Part shown: one piece after another, positions 1 through 11,293 of the stretch
Layout: the number at the start of each line of letters is the position of its first letter
How positions within the stretch are numbered: the stretch's first letter is position 1
The notes under the pieces: model-generated
What the model saw: only the letters and a program-made list of their open reading frames with translations
Databases searched by the model: none
What the model was told of the DNA's origin: nothing
Position numbers and translations under genes: made by a program
Assembly: GCA_050084985.1 (NCBI GenBank)
Contig: JBITNC010000001.1
Location: 197,656,001-197,720,000 of the forward strand
Direction: 5' to 3'
From: Nageia nagi
Taxonomy: Eukaryota > Pinophyta
DNA: 64,000 nt

Positions 1-950
1 ACACCACACATATGTCAAACATCTCATAATAGTCACACCTTAGTGCCAAAAAAATTGCAGGGTGAGAATCAAAGTGAGGCTTAGTGCTCATGCTACCTTC
101 CACACCCACACTAATGTTAGCATTAATGCTAACATTTTTGCATCAAATCACACTATTCATCAAAGGTAAGTCCATATACCATTTTCTACTCTCTTACCTC
201 TACATTCATGATCGTAATTCAATCATATCATACTTCGTTATTTTCTTAACACATCATATCATTGTTGGATAAATGTTAAATAACTATCATTATTTTTTAT
301 CATTTGGTTGGGACTAAACCATCCATTTTTCTTAGATTAGCCTGGTGATTGGGATTAATCTAATCATCAATCTAATGGCCACATTATCACTAGCACTATA
401 GTCATGCATAATTGGGAAGTATTCAAACCAATCATCTCTTAATCACATTTAAGAATGGGGAATGTACCTCATGATGATGAACAACATATCACATAACATG
501 ATTGGAAAATATTCAAACTAATAATGTCTCTTATTCATCTAAGAATGAAGCATTGAGTATTTATGTATTTGGTGTTCTCAAGATGATGTATGATATTATA
601 TTAATTTCATCCTTGCTCTAATATTGTTATATCATTTGATGAAATGCCATGATATTACTCTTACTAATTACTGTTATATCTTTTATGAGTTAACAATTAC
701 ATATGTGCTTGGAAATGTGTGTCTCTCATTTTCAAGTTTCATTATTTGCTCTTGGTTGATTCTACTACATGCAAGTTATTACATCTCACAACCAAGGTAA
801 ATAAGGGGCACTATACATCATCAAATCCTTGATAATTCGAACAACTAAATAAGGTAAGTGTCAAATTTTCCTTCTCTTTACTTTTACTTCCTTTGCAAGC
901 ATAATATCATTTCAAAATTTAATTTCATTATATTTATAAAGCGGGGCATC
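1..950 (+). mobile_element. Ty3-like element A, 3' internal region (left part off window)
   Basis: Noncoding internal sequence lying directly before the LTR at 951. It matches about 16980-18288 of element B in the same order: the motif around 'ggttgggactaaacca' (about 308), the 'cctcatgatgatg' motif (about 468), and the stretch ending in 'ccttctctttac' just before the LTR. It is therefore the 3' internal end of a second copy of that family, the rest of which lies left of the window. A short frame at 84-272 shows no recognisable domain and is probably chance. Basis: sequence comparison inside the window. Confidence 0.75.
938..950 (+). promoter_or_regulatory. Polypurine tract of element A
   Basis: The purine-rich 'aaagcggggcatc' immediately precedes the LTR start, the expected position and composition of a plus-strand priming polypurine tract. 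The matching site in element B (before 18289) has lost this character. Confidence 0.65.
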
Positions 951-1735
951 TATTGACACCTAAAAGTGGTACCCTTAATATGATCCCACTTAGATGCAAC
1001 TTGGCATACACATTTAACCATATTTTAGTCATATTTTACCTTTATTACCATATATTTTTTAGGTTGTGTTCTTATGTTTTATGTTAGGTACACTGAGATG
1101 ACTTCAACCTATATTCAAGGGGTCAAATGGTGATATCATGCTTGATATAAATGTAAGTATCTCTAACATGGGGAAAGCATGTCAAAATTACATCTTGATA
1201 GCTAGTACCCTACACTTCAGTGTTTCTAAATACCACCTATTGAGATTGGAATCTTATTATCACTCAAGTGAATATCTATCATCCATCTCTACAATCATAT
1301 GCTTAGTTTGAATTGTCATCATATTTTTTATCATCGATCCTTGTTGGTGAGCCTCATTTCTTAAGAACATTCATGCTTGCACTACCATTTGTGCTCGTAC
1401 TGAGCTCATAGTGTCTCTTATATAGTTGGCCTTGGGGTTAGTACAACAAAGTCACTACTCTTTGACAAGTTCATCTATCATTCCTTCAACCTCGATACAG
1501 GTAAGGAAACACATGTATTCATCTTTCACTTGATTACTTTCTCTTTAGTGCATATAGCTCATTTTACACCTTAACATCAATGTAATTTGTTATATTTGTT
1601 ACTACATTCTTATATTCCCTTATTCATGTATATTTATTTGAGTCAATTAGCTTAGATAAATCATACAATAAATATTTATATGTATTTAGTTCATTTAGGA
1701 TAAAACCCTAGGTGATACCAAAACACATATCAATA
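951..1735 (+). repeat. 3' LTR of element A (Ty3-like)
   Basis: About 785 bp. It aligns with 12286-13104 and 18289-18757. Comparing the three copies gives an ancestral LTR beginning TGTTGACACC and ending ATCAACA, a perfect 6-bp terminal inverted repeat; here the ends read TATTGACACC and ATCAATA. Because it is preceded by internal sequence and a polypurine tract, it is read as a 3' LTR. It abuts a truncated RT/RNase H frame, so element A appears inserted into an older Ty3 pol whose left half is off the window. Confidence 0.8.
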
Positions 1736-1740
1736 ATGAT

Positions 1741-2689
1741 AAGTGTTAGGAGGCCTTTAAAGACATCAAGAATTATTTTCTCAATCCTTTGGTTTTGATT
1801 CTAATTAATTTTGAAAAGGAAGAATGTATGTATATTTTAGATATAATATTTTCCTTGGGGTAAATACTTTGTCAGTAGGATGAACATCTCAAAGAAAGGG
1901 CCATCTACTATCTTAGCAAAACTCTTTTGGACTATCAAACAAGGTACACTCCAATGGAAAAGCTTTTTCTTGGTATTGTATTTGCTACTAAAAAGTTGAA
2001 GCACTATCTTTTATATTGTATCACTTACATTGTTAGTCTTATAAATCCTCTGAAATACCTCATGGCCAAGCAAACTCTTATAGGAAGAGTAGCTAAATGG
2101 ATGATGTTATTACAAGAATTTGGTATTAATGTGGTAAAATAAAACTTTGTTAAGGGGCATAAAATTACCAATCTTATTTCTAAGTTCCCTTATAATGATG
2201 GAATAGTAATCCATGAAGAGTTCACAAATGATTATGAGTAGTATCAATCACCTCAACAGTGTTCATGTCATGAAGAGGGGTGTCCATGCCATTATAAAGA
2301 TCAATGAGAGATCCCTCGTGAGTAAGTCTTCCTCGTATATAATGAACCTTTGGTATTGAAGTTGTATTTTGATATATCAAATTGCACATATGGAGTGAGG
2401 ATAGGTATCATCTTATTTCACCTTCTATGTGATTCCTATGGATTATAAACTTGGTTTCAAATGCACTAATAATATGGTAGAGTATGAGGCATTGATCTTG
2501 AGCCTAAAAGCTATTATAGTCCTAAAAATTAAGAATCTAAAAGTTTATGGTGATTCATAACTTGTTATTAATCAAGATAATGGTATTTACAATACAAAGG
2601 ATATAAAATTATGTCCATACAAGAAAGTGATTGCTCAATTTCTTGATCACTTTGAAATAATCACTATTGAGAATATTCCTAGAAACATA

Positions 2690-2743
<54 letters not shown>

Positions 2744-4128
2744 ATTCCATGGAATGTGCAATATCCTTGGCATTGATTGAGATATAATATGGAGAAATGA
2801 TCCTCATAATCAAGAAGCTAGGTACTCCTTATTATGGTTATTATAATCATGTTGAGAATTTTTATAAAACAGAGTATGTTGCATCTCACGAAGGTGTTAC
2901 TCCTTCATGGTATTTGTATATCTATAGTCATTTGGAGGATCAAATAATTCCTCAATATTTTGATAGAAGAAAAAGAATAAAACTAAAAAGGATAGACCTG
3001 GAGAAGTGTTGTATATAAGGTCATTTGATGGAGCTCTCTTGAGATACATCATGCATCATGAAATTGAAATAGCTCTTGAGCAAGCACATGAAGGGTTATG
3101 TGGGGGATATTTCTTTGCTAAGGTATAGTATACAAAGGTTTTTCGTATTAGGTACTATTGGCCATCCATGGAAGAGAACTACAAGGATCATGTTAAGAGT
3201 TGTTTATAATATCAAAAGTAGTCCAATCTTGAGAAGATGCCATCACAAGCCCATAGATACAACCATGTCCATTTGTAGTTTGGGGCATTGATTTAATTGG
3301 CATGATCAATATACACTCTAGAGAGGGACATAAATTCATCATCATAGCCACAAAGTTTATCACAAAATGGGTAAAATCTATACCAATGAAGTTTGTTGTT
3401 CAAGAAAATATCATCAAGTTCCTCATTAAAAATTTCATCATAAGATTTAGTGTCCCATAATAATTGATCATGGATAATGGTCCTATCTTCAAGGGTAAGG
3501 ACATGAAACCTTTTTGTAAGAAGTTTTATATCACTAATTTTTTTTCTTTAGTTTATTATCCACAAGGTAATGGTCAAGTTGAAGCTTATAATAAGACCAT
3601 TAAGATCATCCTCTCAAAGGCATAAAATAGATATAAGAGAGATTGGAATGAGAAACTACCATATGTATTGTGGGTATATAGAACTAGCATAAAAAATGCT
3701 AATACCATTGTCATTGGTTTATGGTGATGAGATTGCTATCCCCCTTAAATTATATACCTTCCTTAAGAATCTCACTACATGGAGAAGTTCCATATGAAGA
3801 AGCAAGATTACAACAGTTAGAGGCCTTGAATGAAAAGAGAATCCATGCAATATAACATCAAAAAGTATATCATCCAACGCTCAAGAGGGAATATAAGTAA
3901 AAGGTAATATCAAATATTTCCAAGTAGGAGACTTGGTCCTCAAGTAGAACATAAGCAAGACAACAATAAATGATGAAGTTAAAGGAAATTTTGAACCCAA
4001 TTGGTTGGGCCCATATGTTGTGGTTGAAGAAACAAGAATAAAAGCTTATATATTATCCATCATGAATGGAAAAGAAGAGCTAAAAACCTTTAATTCCAGG
4101 CATCTCAAATGCTTCTATGCATAGTAGC
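1741..4128 (+). pseudogene. Ty3/gypsy Tat-type pol fragment: RT end, RNase H, second RNase H, integrase
   Basis: Decayed polyprotein fragment. About 1750-2240 is the RT/RNase H connection and Ty3 RNase H (AIYYLSKTLLDYQTRYTPME, KHYLL, LKYL). About 2370-2790 is an extra plant-type RNase H (aRNH) with 'GFKCTNNMVEYEALIL' and 'VYGDS', interrupted by a TA microsatellite. About 3020-3250 is the integrase zinc region (HEGLCGGYF, YYWPSM). About 3290-3760 is the core with 'MDNGPIF', 'YYPQGNGQVEAYNKT' and 'LPYVLWVYRT', and a C-terminal part follows to 4128 ('ERTIVIGLW'-like decay is not informative). Several frameshifts and stops. The order RH-aRNH-INT is the usual Tat order. RT fingers, protease and gag are missing because of the element A insertion upstream. 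Confidence 0.85.
2692..2739. repeat. (TA)n microsatellite inside the aRNH coding region
   Basis: About 48 bp of alternating TA within the second RNase H domain. Coding similarity resumes straight after it ('VDSMECAISLALIEI'), so it expanded inside a once functional domain. Confidence 0.95.
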
Positions 4129-4840
4129 TCATATCGGTACCTCGTTACACAATAATGCATTCTAAAAAGGTACTTGTAAATCATTATACATTTTTATTTT
4201 TACTCTATTTTTTGCATTTTTCATAGCATCGATATTGTACCTCTATTTTTTGAGCATCCATTCCCTTAAAAAAATTATATTTATGAAAATTAATCTAATA
4301 GGGTAAATAGGCAGATAATGTTTGAAAACAAAAACTTTGGTAGGCACTATTTGATTTAAAAAAATGATAAATATCCTATTTATGAAAATTAGCTTATTGG
4401 GGAATATAGAAAAGTAATTCTTGAAAACTAGGTTCCTAGCAAGAATTACATGACAAAAAAAATAATGTTTATAAGAACAAGCTTGCTGGTGCAAACAAAG
4501 CACAAGGAAGAAATAAGCAACCAAAAGAAGTAGAAAATGAGGATAGATCCACAAAAAGCATGGTGTCAATATTGTTCTAGCATTATTTCCATGGTGTGGA
4601 TGCTATTCATTCCTCCTCCAATGAAACTCAAATAGTACCTACAATCTTCTTTGTTAGTGAAAGGATTTGAAAAGTGCACATGTTTATTGAACTCCTTACT
4701 ATCATAAATAAAGGAGTCACACACTTCATTCTTGCCCACATCACACAATAATGAAGCCAACTTCTCAATTTTTTTTACCTTGATCACCCCAGCCACAAGG
4801 AAACCAAGCCAAAAGGGGAAAGGAAGGTGCTTCACCAATA
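4129..4840. other. Non-coding stretch before Copia-I; one unrecognised minus frame
   Basis: After the integrase end nothing identifiable is seen. The minus strand 4566-4865 carries a 99-codon frame with fairly protein-like composition, but its first residues lie in the Copia-I LTR, so it is at best the remains of something cut by that insertion. I do not recognise it. The last five bases before Copia-I (TTTTA, 4841-4845) are its target duplication. Confidence 0.5.
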
Positions 4841-4845
4841 TTTTA

Positions 4846-5340
4846 TGTTGGAATGTATAATGCATTATTGTAAAGGTTTGTATTAAATCTTCTATGTAAG
4901 TTCACTAATACTTAAAGGGTATCATTTGATACCTTAAGTATTTAAGTGAATATGATAATGTAATTTGTCCTACACTCCATGTCATGAGCATGCCCCTTAG
5001 GTAAAAGGATGTGCATGTCATGCTATTGTACATTGGATAAAAGGGTGATCCAAAGAGGGATTTTGGCCTATAAATAGAAGGCTCCCTCTTTGTGATTACA
5101 CACCAATTGTAGAGTAAGGTTATGCTATAGGATAGAAGTGTAGGGGATAAGATTAGAAGGATTGTAAGAGAGTTGTATTTGTGATTGAAGTAAAGATTTA
5201 GTTAGTGGATGTACTCCTAGTTGGAGGAACCACTTACATCTTGTGTTGTGAGATTGCTTTATGAGTTTGTTAGATGTAATTGAGAGCTTTCATGTGATCT
5301 TGGTTGATTAGAAATTATCTTGTTAGTGTTAGTTCCTTCA
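4846..5340 (+). repeat. Copia-I 5' LTR
   Basis: Begins TGTTGGAATG and ends CCTTCA. A TATA-like box TATAAATAG lies at 5069-5077, so transcription should start near 5100. Two inverted repeats sit upstream of it in U3: 4901-4950 and 4983-5022 (see findings). Confidence 0.95.
5069..5077 (+). promoter_or_regulatory. TATA box in Copia-I LTR
   Basis: TATAAATAG. The same box occurs at the matching place in the other copia LTRs: 11525, 25327 (TATAAATAA), 33059, 35779, 43903 (TATAAATAG after CT), 45067 and 49337, each followed by a run ending in CTC-rich sequence. Confidence 0.8.
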
Positions 5341-5343
5341 ATT

Positions 5344-5355
5344 TGGTATCAGAGC
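5344..5355 (+). promoter_or_regulatory. Primer binding site (tRNA-Met type), Copia-I
   Basis: TGGTATCAGAGC, three bases after the LTR. This is the usual primer site of plant copia elements, complementary to the 3' end of initiator tRNA-Met. Confidence 0.95.
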
Positions 5356-8240
5356 TCTCAAAAGCTCCTCTTCACATCCTTGGTGTAAGAGCTCTTCTTC
5401 AACATCTTGGTGATCTTTCTTCTTCCTCATCTTACACTCCATTAGTGAGGTAAATCTAAGAAAAGGTATAAATTTCTTCCTCTTTTGTTATTTTATGGAT
5501 TATAGTAATATGCCACTAACATATTACTTGGTAAGTGTTAGTCCTTTTTTTTAAAAAAATATATGGCTAACAAAATTGCACTTTTTTAAGTTTATGCTAA
5601 CCTCCTATGATTACTTGCAATTTTTAATTGCTACATTTTAAAAGGTTATTATATAAAACTTATGTAATATTACAAAGGTAGTGTTATTTTACAAAATATG
5701 CTTAAAAAAATTATTAAGAAATATAATTCAATTTTTCTTACTAACCTCTCTTTTAGGGTACATTTTTAAAATTTACTACAAAAGTTAGAATATAAATTGC
5801 AATATTACTAGACTATCTTGTGTTGAAACAAAGGAATTTTTTTTATTCAAAAGTTCCTTAAAATAAAGTATACAAAGTTTTTGTGAAAAGGAATATTGGT
5901 ATATTACAAAGTTTCTTTTTATATATACAAAAATCCTTCAAATATTACAAATTGGTATGTAATCCATGATGCTGAAAGGGGTTGGACAACATTGAAAGGG
6001 GTTGGATGGCATTGGAAGGGGTTAAAACTTCTTATGGAGACTAAAACATAGGTCTTCCCCTCCTACTCGTGTGTCCTACACTCCCTTGTTATCATAACCC
6101 CCTTGCATCTAGTTTAAACCCTCCTTTGCTATCTACATCTTGCTCTCCCTCTCCCATGGCTAGCTCTCCCTCTCATCATAGCCATCCTTCATGCAACCTG
6201 CTCTCCTATGTGTGTGAACCCTTTCCATAACCTTCCCTCTATTGCAACCTCTTATCTTAGCTAGCCTATCAAGGATCTCATGGCCAATCACCTTCCTTTA
6301 TTTTCTGTTGGGACCTCCACCACCGTGGCTTGGCTCCACCCTTTCCATATCCTTCCCTTCATTGCAACCTCTTATCTTAGCTAGCCTATCAAGGTTCTCA
6401 TGGCCAGTTGCATTCCTTTGTATTCTGCTGGGACCTTCACCATCGTGGCCTTGCATTTTACCAACTGAGCTAGAGGCTCCTTAGCCTTGCTCCCTATAGG
6501 CCTCTTTTGCCTCTAATTTTTTTTTTTTAGTTCCTTATGGAGGGGTTTAGAACTTGAAACTTCTTATTTTTTAATTACTTCTTGGCCTCCACGAATTCTA
6601 TTTTGTTGGTGAGCATTTATGATTACTTACAATTTTTGCACCTAGAAGCAACAAATATTTTTTTTTTGTAGGAACTTAATATGTTTTTGCTTACAAGTTA
6701 AAATTTACCTTCTATCCACATTAATGGCCTTGAGTAGAGTAAAAGGTAAGTTTTTACAAGAAAGTAATCATGTTTGGCATTTATTGTTTATCATATATAT
6801 ATATATATATATTTGGGTTGTGGAAGTAGTTTTAAAAAGGAGAAATATTATTACCTTTTTTTAAGAAGGTATTTTTTTTAACTATTTAGACTATTGCATT
6901 AGTAAAAATGCAATTTTTTAGTACTTATTCAAAGATACTATTGCCTTTTTTTTATATGCAAAAAGGGGGGAATGCTATGAAAAAGGGGAATTATTTTGTA
7001 TTTACTAGAATGGATACATACTTAGAAGAGATCATAATTTTAAGTAAAAAGGGGGTAATTTTATGAACTTTTACTTAATTTTTTAGATCCTTATAACAAA
7101 GTAGCATGTCTATTTGTTTTTGATGTATGCAAAGTTAAATGAACTTGTTCAAGCTAGTTAAAAAATGAATGCTTCCTATTTTTTAAAGTTAACAATGCAT
7201 GCTTAGTACTTAATTTTTTTTTTAAGTTAATGATGCATTTTTTAATTTTTTTTTTAAGTTAATGGTGCATTTTTTTACTTAATTTTTTAAGAGTAATGAT
7301 GCATACTACTTATTTCTTTAAGTTAATGATGCATACTAAATTTTTTAAGTTATGGGATTGATGCATGCCAATCTTTTATGCAAAGTTAACTTATACAAAT
7401 TATGAAATTAATGCATGATTATGCTTAAGTATTAGTCATTTTTTTCTTGCAAAGTTAACTTATGCAAATTATGGACCTATGTAAAGATGTTCTTTAGGGG
7501 TTGGTAAACAAACCCCATTGGACATTTAAAAATTGAATGGATGATGTTTTATTTATTCTCTTTACTTCATATTTTATTTTTGCTTTATTTACTTATGCAA
7601 AAACACAAACATTGATATGAGAAACCCCCTAAAATGAACACATCTGCACGTACATTCAGTAACATGACTTGTTTAGAGAGCCATGAGGTGAGGATAGGTG
7701 GACTAGAGCCTTTAAGTTCAATGATCCAAGTGGTGAAAAGTTCATACTTCTTAATTGCCCCTAAGTCCTCTGTTGGTCTGGATTTAACTCCAATAGATAG
7801 ACAAGTATATGTGTAGCGATACCACATATCCGCACGTCCATTCAGGGATTATACCTAATCAAGATTAATAATTTTATCGATCCAATAAATATTAAAACCT
7901 TAGAAAATAGCTAGTACTTCTCCTTATGAAATTATATTGCTACCCAAGGGGAACTAGTTGAGGATTGGTAGGACCTAGGCTCCTCTTATGTGGGCATCCA
8001 GGTGAAGGCCTAATTTTAGATAAGAAAATAAGCTTCAACAATGTCACTCTACACCTATAGTTCTTGATATGAGAAATGTATTTATGTACATGGGTTATTA
8101 TTTGAATTGTAAAACATTTGCACTTGTGAATCAAATCAAGCATGTCTTTTATAACATGTATTATTTACTTGGTTAAAAATTAACATTTAATGTTATTTAT
8201 TGAAAACACATGTTTATTATTTCACATTTTTATATAGCAA
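5356..8240 (+). other. Copia-I long untranslated leader
   Basis: About 2.9 kb with no supported gene. AT-rich sequence with many AAAAGGGG-type runs surrounds a C-rich island (about 6040-6490). The last part, about 7620-8000, is strongly conserved in Copia-II (28030-28440) and Copia-III (38290-38700), while much of the rest is not. The gag ATG at 8241 is preceded by 'tatatagcaa' here and 'tatgtagcaa' in Copia-III; this could be a 3' splice site, which I cannot test. Small frames at 7585-7827, 7634-7816 and 7940-8143 are not convincing genes. Confidence 0.75.
6219..6458 (+). repeat. 120-bp tandem duplication in the Copia-I leader
   Basis: Two adjacent C-rich units of 120 bp; 'attgcaacctcttatcttag' occurs at 6241 and again at 6361. 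It creates an apparent frame at 6242-6484, which is a repeat artefact. Confidence 0.9.
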
Positions 8241-9110
8241 ATGGGAGAATTCTTTTTACCCAAACACATTTTTGATGGTTCCAACTATGGGATTTAAGAA
8301 CCTCAGATGAGAGCTAAATTGCAGGTAAGGAAGCTTTGGCAAACAATGAATGAGAACTATGTACCTCCTATAAAGGAGAAGGCATTAGAAGCTTTCAACA
8401 CAAAGAATGAGTTGGCAACCTCCATGATTTACTATGTAGTTTTAGATGATATGCTCCTAATAATTTCCTCTTCAACCTCGATAAAGGAAGCTTGGGATAA
8501 ACTTAAACAAATCTACCTTAGTTCAAAAATTTTCAAGAAGGTTTACCATTCTCTAGAAGTTGCTTCAATCTCGTCAAAAGGAAGATGAAAATGTGGCTAT
8601 CTACTTAAATAAAATAATTGATCTAAAGATCAAACTTGTTACTTATGGGTATCATTCTTCAAAGCCTCTCTTCAAAGTTTGGAAACTTTATGACGGTTAT
8701 GGAAACAAAGCTTGATGATGAAGAATAAGTCTTCTCCCTTGAGAATTTTTCAAGGCACCTATTGAAGTATGAGAAAACCCTTAACAATAAGGTATTAATT
8801 TCTTCTTGTAAGGATAATAACGTTGCTCTTAGAGTAACCAAAACTCTTTTCAAGAAGAAGTTAAACCATTAAAAAAAATCTTATCCTTCTTCCTCCAAAA
8901 GGTTTGAGAAAAAAGGTAATGGCTATAATAATAACAAGAATATTAGAAATAACAACCATAATAGCAAGAACAATGACAATAATAATCATTTCAAATAAAG
9001 AGATGGAAAATACAAAGCAAACACTCCTTATCCTAAGAAATTTTTTGATAGTAATTGTAACTATTGTGGCATTCAAGGTCATAAATAAATTGATTGCTAC
9101 AAAAAAAAAG
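8241..9110 (+). pseudogene. Copia-I gag (degenerate)
   Basis: Copia-type Gag, the capsid and nucleocapsid protein of the virus-like particle. The ATG at 8241 (MGEFFLPK) matches 38943 in Copia-III. The capsid part (about 8300-8590: KEAWDKLKQIYL) is followed by frameshifted segments and a CCHC zinc knuckle at 9056-9097, spaced C-x2-C-x4-H-x4-C with a TAA where a residue should be. Rich in Lys and Asn after the capsid part. Stops and frameshifts make it non-functional. Confidence 0.85.
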
Positions 9111-9179
9111 AGAAGAAAAGAACAAAGGCAATGGAAATGTAAAGAACTACAAAGAAAAGAAAAATATTCATGCTGGTTT

Positions 9180-10016
9180 TTCTATGGTGCTCGATCTCTC
9201 CTTTTTTCATCTGAATGGATTGTTGACTCTAGTTGCACTAATCACCTATGCTTTGAAAAAGAAAAGTTTGAGAACTTTCACAAGTATAAAAAGGATGCAG
9301 TTATGATAGGTGATAACTCTACCCTTGAAGTCTAAAGAATTAGGAGTGTGCTAATTCATGGAAAGGTTCTTGAAAATGTTCTCTATGTTCCTAAGTTAAG
9401 GATGAACCTTCTCTCCATGATCCAAGTTGCTAGAAAAGGATACTCTTTTGAGCTTGAATCTCAATCTTGGTGCATTAAAAAAGGACTTGCCACTTTGGTT
9501 AAAGGATCAGTGAAAGATAACCTCTACATTATGGATTAAATTCCATCAAAGATGTGTCTTGCTTTTAATGTGTGTTTAAAGGCAATGTTTGGCATCATCA
9601 TTTAGGGAACCTTAACCATAAGAGTATTCAAGTCATGAAAGACTAAGAACTTGTGGAAGGTTTTCCTTCAATTTCTTCTTCATTGGTCTATGCAAAAAGT
9701 GCATTCTTGGTAAGATGCATAGATAAAAGTTTGAAAAATATAAAATAACAAGAGCATCTCAACCTCCTTAACTTATGCATTCAGATTTAATGGGTCCATT
9801 TTAGACTAAGTCACTTGGAGGAGCATCTTACATCTTGACCGTCATTGATGATTTTAGTAGGATGACCTTTGGGTATCTACTTGAGCACAAAGAATAAATC
9901 TTTGAGATTTTTTAAATTTTTAAGGCCTTTATTAAGAATCAAACTAACTTTAAAATCAAAATGTTGGGATCAGATAATGGAGGAGAATATAAAAGTAATG
10001 AGTTCAATGACTATTG
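9180..10016 (+). pseudogene. Copia-I protease and integrase fragment
   Basis: About 9216-9330 is the aspartic protease start 'WIVDSSCTNH', where the family has DSG or DST at the active site. Then 'LENVLYVPKLRMNLLSM' and the pre-integrase region (about 9580-9720), decayed. The integrase core follows with 'HSDLMGPF' and 'GSDNGGEY'. The frame stops being homologous at about 10016, before the catalytic Glu, where a deletion joins it to RNase H. Confidence 0.85.
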
Positions 10017-10045
10017 AACTAACTTTAAAATCAATTTCTTACCAA

Positions 10046-10500
10046 ATAGAGATGATAGGAAGTCAACCTCTACGTATGTGTTTAGCATTGGCTCAAGAGC
10101 TATCTCTTGGGCTTCTAAGAAGTAGCCTACTATTTCTCTTTCCAACATAGAAGTTGAATATCATGCCATGTCTATTGCAAACCAAGAAGCCATTTGGCTA
10201 AGATAAATTTTGAAATAAATTAGGTATGAGTAAGGTGGCTTATCTTTGATTTCTTTAGATAATTAGTCAGCTATTTCTTTAGTTAAGAATCTTGTGTTCC
10301 ATTAGAGAATAAAACATGTGGAAATCCATGCCCATTTTATCAGAGAAAAGGTTCTTGATGGTATCATACACTTGGAGTATTGTCCAACCACCTTGAACTC
10401 CATTGATTTGTTCACCAAGCCCCTCCTAGAAGCTTAATTTTTTAAGCTTAGGGATGCTATTAGGTTTGTGAAGTTGCCCTCAAGGGAGAGTAAAGTTTGA
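10046..10500 (+). pseudogene. Copia-I RNase H C-terminal fragment
   Basis: Resumes homology with the RNase H domain: 'DDRKSTSTYVFSIGSRAISW', then 'IEVEYHAMSIANQEAIWL', 'HVEIHAHFI' and the polyprotein end 'FTKPLLEA'. The whole reverse transcriptase, present in Copia-III and Copia-IV, is missing. Several in-frame stops. The final TGA at 10498-10500 matches those of the sister copies. Confidence 0.85.
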
Positions 10501-11293
10501 ATTCTTATGTTGAATTCATGTTTATGATGATAACTTCAACTCTAGGAAGATTTTGTGTTGTATAGTGTTGATTTTGTTGTACACCTTCATGGTAAGTTTG
10601 CTCTATGTGAGGAAGTTGTATAAATTTGCCAATCTAGCACTATTCAGTTATCAATGTGTGAGGAACTCTTATGTGTCTTTTGGCATTGTTTAATTATCCA
10701 TATGTGAGGAACTCATATGTGCATACTCTATTTTTGGTCAATCTAACACTATTAAGTTATCCATGTGTGAAAAAATCTTATGTCTTTTAGCACCATTCAA
10801 TTATCCATATGTGAGGAACTCATATGTGCATGTTCTATTTCGTAATAATAATCAACACATATTTTATATACAATAGGTGACTATAAGTTTTTGGCATGGC
10901 ATCTTTGTGATGAATTATAGTGCACCATTAATCAATTCATGATGGTATTTGTGTGATTCATCTATCCTTGTTGATATGAATATGATGCATCTAACTGATC
11001 TTATTATTTGAGCTACTTATGACATGTAGGTTCCTTTGAGATTACAAATTACTTACCTTAGGTATGCAGGCTTTTGGAGACTCTTCAAGACTTCTAGTTG
11101 GATGACTACTTCATGTACATTGAAATCAGTTGTGGTTAATGATTGTATTTAGAAAATTAGTGAGTCTCAAACTAGATATTTCTTACTTCACAAATATGTA
11201 AAAAGTTCTCATCTTTGTTGTATCCATTTGAAGGAGAACTCTCTTACTTTCTCTTCTTCTTCTCTCTTATTTGCTCTATCCCAATATTGCATT
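10501..11293 (+). other. Copia-I 3' noncoding region with hairpin repeats
   Basis: About 0.8 kb between the polyprotein stop and the polypurine tract, shared with the other three copia elements. It contains a decayed copy of the 24-nt hairpin (10594-10617), several 'tatccatatgtgaggaactc' repeats (about 10640-10840), and a larger stem-loop at 10876-10926. Confidence 0.8.

Noticed and set aside
954-1732. LTR boundaries of element A set at TGACACC...ATATCA
   Set aside because: Those ends gave no target duplication for the sister element B; moving to TGTTGACACC...ATCAACA gives a perfect AATGT duplication and terminal inverted repeat.
7634-7816. Small plus-strand frame in the conserved leader box, a candidate upstream ORF
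   Set aside because: The frame is not kept in the matching boxes of Copia-II and Copia-III, so the conservation is not at protein level.
10640-10840. Regularly spaced repeats that superficially suggest a CRISPR array
   Set aside because: Repeats are imperfect, spacing is short and related, and they belong to the 3' noncoding region of a plant retrotransposon.
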